From an uncultured Monoglobus sp. (GTDB taxonomy: Bacteria; Bacillota; Clostridia; Monoglobales; Monoglobaceae), in NCBI GenBank assembly GCA_947628795.1, contig CANRBF010000002.1:102777-166776 (forward strand): a DNA stretch of 64,000 nucleotides, read 5' to 3'. Made by a program: the position numbers and the translations under genes. The notes under the pieces were generated by a model. It saw only the letters and a program-made list of their open reading frames with translations, did no database searches and was not told the DNA's origin. Shown here in pieces: positions 37,033-45,682 of the stretch (the stretch's first letter is position 1; the number at the start of each line of letters is the position of its first letter).

Positions 37033-39444
37033 ATGAGTGACAAAAGTATTCCCGAAAAGAAAACTTCAAATAAAAAGAAAAAAAGAGGAATTATCGCGGC
37101 GGCGTGCGTTGTGGTTATTATTGCGGCCGCGGTCATGTCGGGATTTTACTTTTTTCCCGATAAAATTCAAGGCGCCGTTAAATCGGCTTTATCAATTATG
37201 TTTGATAACGGAGAGGATCAAACCGAAGAAACGGTCACGGCCGAGCCCGCACTGAAGCTCTATTCGCCTCAATCTCCCGCTGTTAAGCCGGAGGCGATTA
37301 CTCCCGCTAATTTAAAAACTTCGGACGGGACTTACAATACCGTCGGAGGAGTGGGTATGATATATGACGGTGATCCGTTGACCTGCACCTCAAACGCCGC
37401 GGATTGGGCGACCCTCGACGCCGGTTCGTTAAAGGCGCTGTCGTATATCAGATATATTCCCGACGCGTCGTCTCAGGAATCGGCTGACTCGTGTGTAGGC
37501 ACGAAGTTCTTGGCTTCTAAAGATAATAAATTCTTTGTTGAATTGGGAACGATCGATCCCGACGCCAACGGAAATTTAAATCCCGATTGGCACACGGTTT
37601 TGTTCAGCGGCTACGGTATGTACAGATATTTTAAGGTTGAGTTTTCCCCTGACGCGCATCTTGGTGAAGTCGAGTGGATCTGCGAGGACGGGATCGTTAA
37701 CACAGATACCGCTAAACGCGAGACTATAAATGACACAAGTCTGAGACTTACGGCCTTTGACGCCGCAACCGAATTTGACGGACGAGTGACTATGGCGATT
37801 TATAATCGAGCGAATCTGATCAAGAGCTTTGATATTCGCGACTGTCATTTTGTGCCCGGAGAATACTATGATGTCGCTTTCGAAAAACTCAATGTTGAAC
37901 TTGGCGACAAAATCGTGATAACGGCATATAACTCCGCAACCATGGAAAGTGTTCTCGCCTCGCCGCTCACTTACAATTATACCGAGGCGTCGTCGCCTTT
38001 GTCGATGGCGAACATATACAGCGACAACATGATGTTTCAGGCCGACACCGATCTTGTAATATCCGGAAAAGCGCCCTGCGGCTCGGTTGTAGAGGCAGAG
38101 ATCGAAAATGTTGACACCGGAGAGCTTTATGCCGCGTCCGGTATTGCCCGGGACATATCGGATTGGGAGATAAATTTCGGCGCGTTTCCGAACGGCGGAA
38201 ATTACACCATGAGAGTTTACTGCGGCGATGAAGAACTGGAATTTGAAAATATAACGTTCGGTGACATATGGATATTTGCCGGACAGTCTAACATGGAGTT
38301 TTACTTGTGCGGCGAGAAAGAGGCGGACGAATATCTCAAGACCGCTCAGGGTAAAAATGAATCCACGAGCCGCGATATACGCATGGTCAATCTGTATAAT
38401 ATCGGTCTTATGGGCGCTCGCGCCGAGATCGACAATGTTCCGCTCAATGATTGGAACGATTACTGGTCCGAGCTTACCACCGACAGGGCGGCGTATCTCT
38501 CGGCTATCGCCTATTATTTCGCCCAGGGCATCCATGAGCGCTACGGCAGAAATGTCGGAATAATAAGCGTCGCCGTAGGTGATACGGAAATAAACAAATG
38601 GTTCCCCCGCGGGGAAAGCAGCGGCTCGTTTGTCGGAACTGACGGCAGTCTCTACAATAACCGGATCTATCCGTTTACCAAGCAGAAAATTAAGGGTATT
38701 CTTTGGTACCAAGGCGAGGCGGATCAATACCGCACAAATATGAACGCGGGTCAATACGCCGACGCTATGGCGGGACTTATCGACAGTTATCGTGATAAGT
38801 GGTCCGACCCCGAACTTCCGTTTTATTATGTTCAGCTCGCAAGATACGGCGTAAAAGACGAAAGTGAGATAAGAGAGGGTCAGCGCATAGCTCTGCAGAG
38901 AGCCGCCGATCATAATAATCTGGGTATGTTCAGCTTGCTCGATATAATCGGCAGATACGACCAAGATATCGGCTGCGCGAGAACCGATATACACCCGTGG
39001 CAGAAAAAGATTGTCGCCGACAGATTCCTTGACTATGTCGGACATGATATATACGGAGACGAAGATCTTATTGTTTCGGGCCCCGTTTATAAGAGCATGA
39101 GGGTTTTTGACGATTATATCGAGCTCACGTTTGAGCACACCGGTTCACTAAAAGTAATGGATAAGTCCGTGTATGCCGACTCGGTTTGCGACGAAAAAAT
39201 CTCGGATTCGATGACCGATACAAATAAGCTGCATGAATTCTATATCTCCGACAGCGCGGGCAAGTTTTATCCCGCGACTGCCGAGATCGAAGACGACAAG
39301 GTGATAGTTTACAGTGATGATGTTGTGAACCCGACGAATGTCATGTACGCCTGGGGAGCGTACCCGGAGATGCCGAATCTGACCGATGACAGCGGTTTGC
39401 CGGCTTTCACGTTCAACACGATGAACGGCAGCGAGATCGAATAA
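37033..39444 (+). CDS. Membrane-anchored SGNH esterase, sialate O-acetylesterase type
   Basis: 803 residues. A lysine-rich cytoplasmic N-terminus and one transmembrane helix (about 19-41) hold the rest outside. Residues about 90-215 look like a discoidin/F5-8-type beta sandwich (MIYDGDPLTC, SYIRYIPDAS, YRYFKVEFSPDA), a likely carbohydrate-binding module. The SGNH catalytic domain follows, with nucleophile Ser in IFAGQSNMEF near 418, the block WYQGEADQYR near 558 and the Asp-x-x-His pair in TDIHPWQKK near 653, all intact. Such enzymes remove O-acetyl groups from sialic acid or other glycans, as in host mucin or wall polymers. ATG 37033 follows CGGAGATTAGGC. It has its own promoter and no linked glycan genes. 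Confidence 0.85.
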   Translation: MSDKSIPEKKTSNKKKKRGIIAAACVVVIIAAAVMSGFYFFPDKIQGAVKSALSIMFDNGEDQTEETVTAEPALKLYSPQSPAVKPEAITPANLKTSDGTYNTVGGVGMIYDGDPLTCTSNAADWATLDAGSLKALSYIRYIPDASSQESADSCVGTKFLASKDNKFFVELGTIDPDANGNLNPDWHTVLFSGYGMYRYFKVEFSPDAHLGEVEWICEDGIVNTDTAKRETINDTSLRLTAFDAATEFDGRVTMAIYNRANLIKSFDIRDCHFVPGEYYDVAFEKLNVELGDKIVITAYNSATMESVLASPLTYNYTEASSPLSMANIYSDNMMFQADTDLVISGKAPCGSVVEAEIENVDTGELYAASGIARDISDWEINFGAFPNGGNYTMRVYCGDEELEFENITFGDIWIFAGQSNMEFYLCGEKEADEYLKTAQGKNESTSRDIRMVNLYNIGLMGARAEIDNVPLNDWNDYWSELTTDRAAYLSAIAYYFAQGIHERYGRNVGIISVAVGDTEINKWFPRGESSGSFVGTDGSLYNNRIYPFTKQKIKGILWYQGEADQYRTNMNAGQYADAMAGLIDSYRDKWSDPELPFYYVQLARYGVKDESEIREGQRIALQRAADHNNLGMFSLLDIIGRYDQDIGCARTDIHPWQKKIVADRFLDYVGHDIYGDEDLIVSGPVYKSMRVFDDYIELTFEHTGSLKVMDKSVYADSVCDEKISDSMTDTNKLHEFYISDSAGKFYPATAEIEDDKVIVYSDDVVNPTNVMYAWGAYPEMPNLTDDSGLPAFTFNTMNGSEIE

Positions 39445-39478
39445 TTTAAAAAATTGCAATAAAATAATTTTATTTATA

Positions 39479-39507
39479 TTGACATACAATTTAAATAAAG
39501 TTATAAT
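39479..39507 (+). promoter_or_regulatory. Consensus sigma-A promoter of the rnf operon
   Basis: TTGACA (39479-39484), 17-base spacer, TATAAT (39502-39507). Both hexamers are perfect. It leaves a leader of about 100 bases before rnfC. Confidence 0.75.
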
Positions 39508-39536
39508 AGTTATTGTGCAGTATTGTGTAAAAAAAC

Positions 39537-39560
39537 GGAATATGTTGTGGTTTATATTCC
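39537..39560 (+). promoter_or_regulatory. Small hairpin in the rnf leader
   Basis: GGAATAT (39537-39543) pairs with ATATTCC (39554-39560) across a 10-base loop, about 25 bases after the expected transcription start. There is no T-run. It may stabilise the 5' end or be a protein site; it resembles no riboswitch I know. Confidence 0.35.
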
Positions 39561-39615
39561 ATTCATCTAACATAAGCGATAAATAATTAATTAATAAATA
39601 CAGGAGGTAGTTATA

Positions 39616-40950
39616 ATGTTGAAAACATTCCATGGCGGCGTTCATCCCAACGACATGAAGGCACCCACTGCCGACAAGCCGATAGTTGAGCTTTACCCTT
39701 CCAAGGAAATGGTCTATCCCATGACCCAGCATATCGGCGCACCCGCTAAGCCGATCGTCAACGTTGGAGACTACGTGTATGCCTGCCAGAAGATCGCCGA
39801 AGCCGGCGGATTTGTGTCCGCTTGTATTCACTCGTCCGTATCGGGACGCGTAAAGGCGATCGAAAAGCGCATGCACCCCAACGGACTCATGGTTCAGTCG
39901 ATTGTCATTGAGGATGACGAGCAGGATAAGGTCTGTCCCGATCTAAAGGGCTGCAGCGACTATACCAAGCTCTCGCCCAAAGAGATTATCGAGATCATCA
40001 AAGAGGCGGGAATCGTGGGTCTGGGAGGCGCGACATTCCCGACACACGTAAAGCTTTCACCGCCGCCCGAGGCAGACATTGATTATGTTATTGTCAACGC
40101 GGCCGAGTGCGAGCCTTATCTCACATCCGATTACCGCACAATGCTTGAGATCCCCGAGCAGGTTATCGGCGGCCTCAAGATCGTTATGCACATATTCGGC
40201 TTAAAAGATGGTCATGTCGGTATCGAGAACAACAAGGAGCTGGCGATCGAGACCATGACGGCTATGGCGGCCAAGAACAAAGATGTAAATATTCACGTAC
40301 ATACTCTAAAAACAAAATACCCCCAGGGCGGTGAGAAACAGCTGATCAACGCTATCACCGGACGTAAGGTCGGTCCGGGTCAGCTTCCTTGGCAGGTAGG
40401 CGCAATAGTGTGCAACGTTGACACTTGCCGCGCAATCTATCAGGCGGTTACTCGCGGAATTCCGGTTACGTCGAGAATTGTCACAACCGGCGGAAAGTGC
40501 GCCAAAAATCCCGGCAACTTTAAAGTTCTTATAGGCACTTCTTTAAAATCCGTTTACGAGCAGACCGGCGGATTCACCGAGGAACCGGCAAAAGTTATCA
40601 TGGGCGGCCCCATGATGGGTATGGCGCTGCCTAATCTGGATGTTCCCGCAATTAAAGGAACTTCCGGACTTTTGGCGTTCAGCGAGGATGAGGCCTACGG
40701 ATATGAGGAAACCGCTTGTCTGAGATGCGGCAAGTGCGTTTTCGCTTGTCCGATGAGACTTTTGCCGAACAAGCTTGACGCGGCCGCGCGAATTGATGAT
40801 TTTAAAACTCTTGAAAAACTTAACATTGTTGACTGCATAGAATGTGGAAGCTGCGCCTTCAGCTGTCCTTCCAGAAGACGGCAGGTACAGCAGATAAAGG
40901 TTGCCAAGGATAAGCTTCGTGCAGCGCAGCAGCGCAGCAAGAATAACTAA
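39616..40950 (+). CDS. rnfC: Rnf complex subunit RnfC
   Basis: NADH-binding, Fe-S subunit of the Rnf ferredoxin:NAD oxidoreductase, which pumps Na+ or H+. 444 residues. It has an N-terminal barrel-sandwich (HGGVHPNDMKAPTADKPI), the flavin/NADH domain with GLGGATFPTHVKLSPP, and two [4Fe-4S] ferredoxin motifs, CLRCGKCVFACP near 367 and CIECGSCAFSCP near 406. AGGAGGTAG precedes ATG 39616. It is the first gene of rnfCDGEAB with the standard clostridial order. Confidence 0.97.
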   Translation: MLKTFHGGVHPNDMKAPTADKPIVELYPSKEMVYPMTQHIGAPAKPIVNVGDYVYACQKIAEAGGFVSACIHSSVSGRVKAIEKRMHPNGLMVQSIVIEDDEQDKVCPDLKGCSDYTKLSPKEIIEIIKEAGIVGLGGATFPTHVKLSPPPEADIDYVIVNAAECEPYLTSDYRTMLEIPEQVIGGLKIVMHIFGLKDGHVGIENNKELAIETMTAMAAKNKDVNIHVHTLKTKYPQGGEKQLINAITGRKVGPGQLPWQVGAIVCNVDTCRAIYQAVTRGIPVTSRIVTTGGKCAKNPGNFKVLIGTSLKSVYEQTGGFTEEPAKVIMGGPMMGMALPNLDVPAIKGTSGLLAFSEDEAYGYEETACLRCGKCVFACPMRLLPNKLDAAARIDDFKTLEKLNIVDCIECGSCAFSCPSRRRQVQQIKVAKDKLRAAQQRSKNN

Positions 40951-40963
40951 GGGAGGGATAATA

Positions 40964-41959
40964 GTGGATAATTTATTGGTTGTTTCGCACTCCCCGCACG
41001 TATTGGGGAATAGTTCGGTAAGACGCACCATGCTTGATGTTATTATCGCCCTGATTCCCGCGTTTGTTGCCGGAATTCTCGTTTTCGGCTACAGAGCCGC
41101 GGTTATCACGGTTATCAGCGTGTTGAGCTGTGTGCTGTTTGAATGGTTATGGAATAAAATTTTGAAAAAGCCGACCACGGTCGGTGACTTGAGCGCTATC
41201 GTCACCGGAATGCTCCTGGCGTTCAATGTTCCGGTCACGCTGCCGCTCTGGATGGTTGTCATAGGCGCGTTTTTCGCGATTGTTATCGTGAAACAGTTCT
41301 TCGGCGGTATCGGCCACAACTTCATGAATCCCGCTTTGGCGGCCAGAGCTTTTCTGCTCGCCTCGTGGGCGCTCGCTATGACAACATGGGTAGCTCCACA
41401 CACCGCGGTTCCCCTTTGGAACACTGCCGACGTTGTGACATCTGCGACGCCTCTCGCGGCGTACGCGGGCACTGAAGGCACGGTTACGGAACTTCCGTCA
41501 TATCTGAATCTTTTTATCGGAAATGTCGGCGGCTGCATAGGTGAGACTTCGGCTTTGGCGATACTCATCGGCGGTATCTATCTGCTGGCGAGAAAGGTCA
41601 TCAGACTGAGAATACCTCTCGCATATCTTGCCACCGTCGCTCTCGGAACCTGGATGTTCGCGGGTCATGACGGATTGTTCACGGGCGACGCGCTCTATCA
41701 GATACTGGCGGGCGGCGTAATGCTCGGCGCGTTCTTTATGGCGACCGACTACACCACGTCGCCGTATACGCCTATCGGACAGATCATATTCGGTATAGGC
41801 TGCGGCGTTATAACAGTGCTTATCAGAGTTTGGGGCGGTTATCCCGAGGGATGCTCGTACTCGATCCTGCTCATGAACATAGTAACTCCGCTTATTGACA
41901 GAGTTACCGCTCCGAAGCGCTACGGCGCCTCTAAGAAAAGAAAGGAGGCAAAAGCGTAA
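40964..41959 (+). CDS. rnfD: Rnf complex subunit RnfD
   Basis: Integral membrane flavin subunit with about ten helices, 331 residues. It contains HNFMNPALAARAFLLASW and the threonine region VVTSATPLAAYAG, where FMN is covalently linked in relatives, and DYTTSPYTPIGQ. The open frame extends back into rnfC, but GGGAGGG (40951-40957) just after the rnfC stop places the start at GTG 40964 (MDNLLVVSHSPH). Its stop overlaps the rnfG start by one base. Confidence 0.96.
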   Translation: MDNLLVVSHSPHVLGNSSVRRTMLDVIIALIPAFVAGILVFGYRAAVITVISVLSCVLFEWLWNKILKKPTTVGDLSAIVTGMLLAFNVPVTLPLWMVVIGAFFAIVIVKQFFGGIGHNFMNPALAARAFLLASWALAMTTWVAPHTAVPLWNTADVVTSATPLAAYAGTEGTVTELPSYLNLFIGNVGGCIGETSALAILIGGIYLLARKVIRLRIPLAYLATVALGTWMFAGHDGLFTGDALYQILAGGVMLGAFFMATDYTTSPYTPIGQIIFGIGCGVITVLIRVWGGYPEGCSYSILLMNIVTPLIDRVTAPKRYGASKKRKEAKA

Positions 41960-42696
41960 TGAAAGAAATACTTACACTTACGATTAAATTATTACTTATC
42001 ACCGCGATCGTGGCGGCATTGCTCGGCGGTATCAACATGGTTACCGAACCGATCATCGCAAAAAACAACGAGGCCACGTTCCAGGCAAATCTGAAGGAAA
42101 TGCTTCCGGGAGCCGACAATTTCGAGCTTGACGGAACAAAGCTTCCCGAACCCGAGACGGGCGTTACGGTTAACGGCGTGTACTGCGGCATGGACAGCGC
42201 GGGATCACCCGTCGGATATGTTGCCGAGGCTGTTTGCTCGGAAGGTTACGGCGGCGACGTTGTTGTTATGACAGGCGTTGACCTTGAGGGAAAAATCACA
42301 AAAGTTAAGGTTACCGAGATGGGAGAGACACCGGGCCTCGGCGCTAAGTGTCAGACTGAGTGGATCGACCAGTACGCGGGTCTTACAGAAAATATTGTTG
42401 TAAGCAAAAACGGAAGCGCGGGAAGCAACACAAACAAGATCGACGCAATATCCGGAGCGACTATCACTTCAAAGGCTGTAACAAAGGCTGTTAACAATTC
42501 GGTCTCGGCGGCGATGACGGTTATCTCGGATAACGCGGGCGGCGTTTCCACGACTGATGAGATGCTCCAAGCGAGCGCGGAGCCCGACGCCGAAGCTCCT
42601 GTTGACGGAGAGGCGGTTGTTGACGAAGCGGCGGAGGCCGAGGTTCCCGCGGAAGCAACAGAAGCCGAAGCAATTGATGAAGGAGGTGCCGAGTAA
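41959..42696 (+). CDS. rnfG: Rnf complex subunit RnfG with an acidic Ala/Glu-rich tail
   Basis: 245 residues. One N-terminal transmembrane helix and an extracytoplasmic FMN-binding domain, with covalent FMN threonine in AISGATITSKAV near 160-170. After about residue 195 there is a tail of about 50 residues made largely of Ala, Glu, Asp, Val and Pro, ending DEGGAE, beyond the normal end of RnfG. TAATG overlaps join it to rnfD at the front and rnfE at the back, so translation is coupled throughout. Confidence 0.95.
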   Translation: MKEILTLTIKLLLITAIVAALLGGINMVTEPIIAKNNEATFQANLKEMLPGADNFELDGTKLPEPETGVTVNGVYCGMDSAGSPVGYVAEAVCSEGYGGDVVVMTGVDLEGKITKVKVTEMGETPGLGAKCQTEWIDQYAGLTENIVVSKNGSAGSNTNKIDAISGATITSKAVTKAVNNSVSAAMTVISDNAGGVSTTDEMLQASAEPDAEAPVDGEAVVDEAAEAEVPAEATEAEAIDEGGAE

Positions 42697-43340
42697 TGGA
42701 GAACAAAAAAGGTTATTTGTCAACATTTCTAAACGGTATTATCACCGAAAACCCGACTCTGGTCCTGTTCCTCGGCATGTGCCCCACATTGGCGGTTACG
42801 ACCGGAGTTGTGAACGGTATAGGAATGGGGCTTTCGACCACCGCCGTTCTGGTCTGCTCCAACATAGTTATCTCGCTTTTGAGAAAGTTTATCCCCGACA
42901 AGATCAGAATAGCGTCGTTTATCGTAATCATAGCGGGCTTTGTAACTATCGTTCAGATGCTGCTCAACGCGTATGTTCCGGCTCTTTCCAGCAGCCTTGG
43001 AATATACATACCGCTTATAGTTGTTAACTGCATAATCCTCGGCAGAGCCGAAGCGTTTGCCAGCAAGAACTCGGTAGGCAAATCCGCGTTTGACGGTTTG
43101 GGCATGGGTCTCGGATTTACATGCGCGCTGGTTCTCATCGCGGCCGTAAGAGAGATCCTCGGCGCAGGAACATTCGCGGGTATACCCCTGTTCGGCGACA
43201 GCTTCCAGCCTGTTTCGATAATGATACTGCCTCCGGGAGCGTTTCTGACATTGGGCGTTCTGCTGGCGATCATCAACGTTATAGGCGCAAAGATAAAGAA
43301 TAAGAAAAAAGACACGGACACGGAAAAGGAGGGCATATAA
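42696..43340 (+). CDS. rnfE: Rnf complex subunit RnfE
   Basis: 214-residue membrane subunit with about six helices. It has ENPTLVLFLGMCPTLAVTT at the N-terminus and VNCIILGRAEAFASKN, the conserved RnfA/E half-membrane cysteine motifs that hold a [2Fe-2S] cluster together with RnfA. It begins in a TAATG overlap with rnfG, with AGGAGG inside rnfG. A charged C-terminus (KKKDTDTEKEG) faces the cytoplasm. Confidence 0.97.
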   Translation: MENKKGYLSTFLNGIITENPTLVLFLGMCPTLAVTTGVVNGIGMGLSTTAVLVCSNIVISLLRKFIPDKIRIASFIVIIAGFVTIVQMLLNAYVPALSSSLGIYIPLIVVNCIILGRAEAFASKNSVGKSAFDGLGMGLGFTCALVLIAAVREILGAGTFAGIPLFGDSFQPVSIMILPPGAFLTLGVLLAIINVIGAKIKNKKKDTDTEKEGI

Positions 43341-43934
43341 ATGGTAGCGGAATTATTGGTTATAGCTATCGGCGCGATACTTATCAACAACTTCGTGCTG
43401 GTGCAGTTCCTCGGTATATGCCCCTTCCTGGGCGTATCGAAAAAGGTTGACACATCTGTCGGCATGGGCTTCGCCGTAATCTTTGTTATGGCGTGCGCGT
43501 CGATCATCACATGGTGTGTTCAGTATTATCTGCTGGTGCCGTTCCATCTGGAATATTTGCAGACAATCGCGTTTATTCTGGTTATCGCGGTACTGGTTCA
43601 ATTCGTTGAGATGTTCCTCAAAAAGTCGATCCCGTCGCTCTACAGCGCGCTCGGCGTTTATCTGCCGCTGATCACCACAAACTGCGCGGTGCTCGGCGTT
43701 GCTATCCAGAACATCACAAAATTCACAGGCGTTGAGATGAGCTTTGTAAAGTCTCTGGTATACGGCGTTTCGGCCGGTATCGGATTCACTGTCGCGATCG
43801 TGCTGTTCGCGGGCGTCAGAGAAAGACTTGAAAGCTCGGATGTTCCCGAGTTCCTTAAGGGTATGCCGATAACGCTCGTTACTGCGGCGCTCCTTTCGAT
43901 CGCATTTCTCGGATTCTCGGGTCTCAGTTTTTAG
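43341..43934 (+). CDS. rnfA: Rnf complex subunit RnfA
   Basis: 197-residue membrane subunit homologous to RnfE, with inverted topology. It has NNFVLVQFLGICPFLGVSKK and TTNCAVLGVAIQN, the cysteine motifs that share the intramembrane iron-sulphur cluster. It starts directly after the rnfE stop and is followed 15 bases later by rnfB. Confidence 0.97.
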   Translation: MVAELLVIAIGAILINNFVLVQFLGICPFLGVSKKVDTSVGMGFAVIFVMACASIITWCVQYYLLVPFHLEYLQTIAFILVIAVLVQFVEMFLKKSIPSLYSALGVYLPLITTNCAVLGVAIQNITKFTGVEMSFVKSLVYGVSAGIGFTVAIVLFAGVRERLESSDVPEFLKGMPITLVTAALLSIAFLGFSGLSF

Positions 43935-43949
43935 AAGGAGGGGAAGTAG

Positions 43950-45041
43950 ATGTTTAACAGTATAGTTGTTCCCATCCTTATAATCGGAGGCATGGGTTTG
44001 ATATTCGGCGTGCTGCTGGGCGTTGCCTCAAAAGTGTTCGCCGTTAAAGAAGATGAACGTATTCCCAAGATCATGGAAGTTTTGCCCGGCGCCAACTGCG
44101 GCGGCTGCGGATTCGCGGGCTGCTCGGCATACGCCGCGGCGCTCTGCAAAGGCGGCGTCAAGACTAACGCCTGCCCGGTTGGCGGAGAGGCAGTCGCCGA
44201 AAAGATCGCGGAGATCATGGGCGTTACGGCTGAGAAAAAAGAGAAAATGGTTGCCAGAGTTCTGTGCAACGGCAGTCCCGACAGAGCGGTCCAGAAGTAT
44301 TATTTCGACGGTCCTCGCGACTGTTACAGCGCCCACAAATTGGGCGGCGGCGAGAAGATGTGCGCCTACGGCTGCTTGGGATTCGGCTCTTGCGTGAAGG
44401 TTTGTAAGTTCGACGCCATCAGTATTCAGAACGGCGTTGCGTATGTAAATATCGACAAGTGCGTTGCCTGCGGCGCGTGCGCTGAAGAATGTCCCAAGAA
44501 AGTTATTAAGATCCTGCCTCTCAGAAGCAAGTACACGATCAACTGCAAGAGCGTTGAAAAGGGAAAGATAACCAGGCACGACTGTCAGGTGGGCTGTATC
44601 GGCTGCGGGATCTGCGCAAAAACATGTCCCAAGGGCGCTATTTCGATCAGCGACAATCTGGCCGTTATTGACCCCGCCAAGTGCGTGAACTGCGGCCTCT
44701 GCGCTCAGAAGTGCCCGCAGAAGGCGATAAACAAGGTTACTCCCGAAGGTCTGGTTCGTCCCGAGCCCAAGCAGGCTAAACCAAAGCTGACGCCCGAGCA
44801 GATCGAGGCTCTCAAGGCCAAAAAGGCAGCTCAGATGAAAGATCAGAGTCAGCCCGCGGGTCAGAAGGAGAAGAAGGTTAAATCCGAGCAGGTCAAGGCG
44901 GACACCAAATTTAACGACGTTGTTAAGGATAACATAGCCAAAGAGGCCGAGGCTCGCAAAGCCGGCGCCGCCATTTCTAGAGAAATGGACAAAAAGACAG
45001 ATGAAATTGACTCAACTCAGGAGATGGAGGCTCAAAAATAA
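43950..45041 (+). CDS. rnfB: Rnf complex subunit RnfB with an extended charged C-terminus
   Basis: Ferredoxin-accepting subunit of 363 residues. An N-terminal transmembrane helix is followed by the cluster motif NCGGCGFAGC near 49-58, a cysteine-rich middle (CAYGCLGFGSCVKVC) and three ferredoxin-type motifs near 170 (CVACGACAEECP), 215 (CIGCGICAKTCP) and 244 (CVNCGLCAQKCP). From about residue 270 a 90-residue tail rich in Lys, Glu, Ala and Gln follows (starting KPKLTPEQIEALKAKK). It is probably helical or disordered and absent from minimal RnfB proteins. It is the last rnf gene, and the HIT gene lies 28 bases downstream. Confidence 0.96.
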   Translation: MFNSIVVPILIIGGMGLIFGVLLGVASKVFAVKEDERIPKIMEVLPGANCGGCGFAGCSAYAAALCKGGVKTNACPVGGEAVAEKIAEIMGVTAEKKEKMVARVLCNGSPDRAVQKYYFDGPRDCYSAHKLGGGEKMCAYGCLGFGSCVKVCKFDAISIQNGVAYVNIDKCVACGACAEECPKKVIKILPLRSKYTINCKSVEKGKITRHDCQVGCIGCGICAKTCPKGAISISDNLAVIDPAKCVNCGLCAQKCPQKAINKVTPEGLVRPEPKQAKPKLTPEQIEALKAKKAAQMKDQSQPAGQKEKKVKSEQVKADTKFNDVVKDNIAKEAEARKAGAAISREMDKKTDEIDSTQEMEAQK

Positions 45042-45069
45042 GCCTTTCGGTTTTTAAGGAGGATATAGA

Positions 45070-45492
45070 ATGATCGATAAAAATTGCGCTTACTGCGTTG
45101 AAGGCGAGCTTGTAGCTAAGTTCGGCATAAAAATTTGCGAACTTGACACTTGCAAGGTTTATCTGTTTAAAGAACAGAGCCACAGAGGCAGAGTGATCGC
45201 AGCACATAAAAAACATGTGGGCGATATGACCGAGCTTACAAGCGAGGAGAGAGCCGCGTATATCGAGGATATCGCGAAAATATCGAAAGCGCTGCAGGAA
45301 ATTTTTAAGCCTCAGAAGGTCAATTACGGCGCGTACGGCGACACCGGACACCATCTGCATGTGCATCTGGTTCCAAAATACGCCGACGAGTTTGAGTGGG
45401 GCGGCACTTTTGCCATGAATCCCGACAGGATTTATCTGAGTGCAGCGGAATATTCCGAGCTTGTGAACACTATAGGAGACGCTCTCAAGTAA
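45070..45492 (+). CDS. HIT-family (histidine triad) nucleotide-binding protein
   Basis: 140 residues. The triad is HHLHVHLVP, with His95, His97 and His99. It hydrolyses or transfers nucleotide from substrates such as AMP-lysine or dinucleoside phosphates. An N-terminal cysteine pair (CAYC at 6-9) and His46/His49 could bind zinc, as in some HIT proteins. AAGGAGG is well placed before ATG 45070. The position right behind rnfB suggests cotranscription, without an evident functional link. Confidence 0.93.
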   Translation: MIDKNCAYCVEGELVAKFGIKICELDTCKVYLFKEQSHRGRVIAAHKKHVGDMTELTSEERAAYIEDIAKISKALQEIFKPQKVNYGAYGDTGHHLHVHLVPKYADEFEWGGTFAMNPDRIYLSAAEYSELVNTIGDALK

Positions 45493-45509
45493 GTTTTATA
45501 AATCAGTTT

Positions 45510-45535
45510 CGGACGGAGTTTAAATGCTCCGTCCG
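45510..45535 (+). terminator. Hairpin after the rnf-HIT operon
   Basis: Perfect 9-bp stem CGGACGGAG (45510-45518) / CTCCGTCCG (45527-45535) with an 8-base A/T-rich loop. Only scattered T residues follow (ATTATCTGTT), so termination may be partial. Confidence 0.7.
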
Positions 45536-45682
45536 ATTATCTGTTAACATCTTAATATTAGAGTTTTTCTTTGATTTAATATCTGTTTTTTTGTGATTAA
45601 AAATGTCGCATTGCAGGCGACCAATTTTTTTTACGCTTTTGTATAATATAAATATAATTTTTAAGAAAGAGAGGAATTCACA

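Noticed and set aside
37576..39138. A 520-codon minus-strand open frame
   Set aside because: It is antisense to the SGNH esterase, whose catalytic motifs are intact; the product resembles nothing and has no ribosome site.
45601..45660. Promoter of the VWA gene (TATAAT at 45642)
   Set aside because: The nearest -35-like TTGCAG is 25 bases away and no extended -10 is present, so the assignment is not safe.
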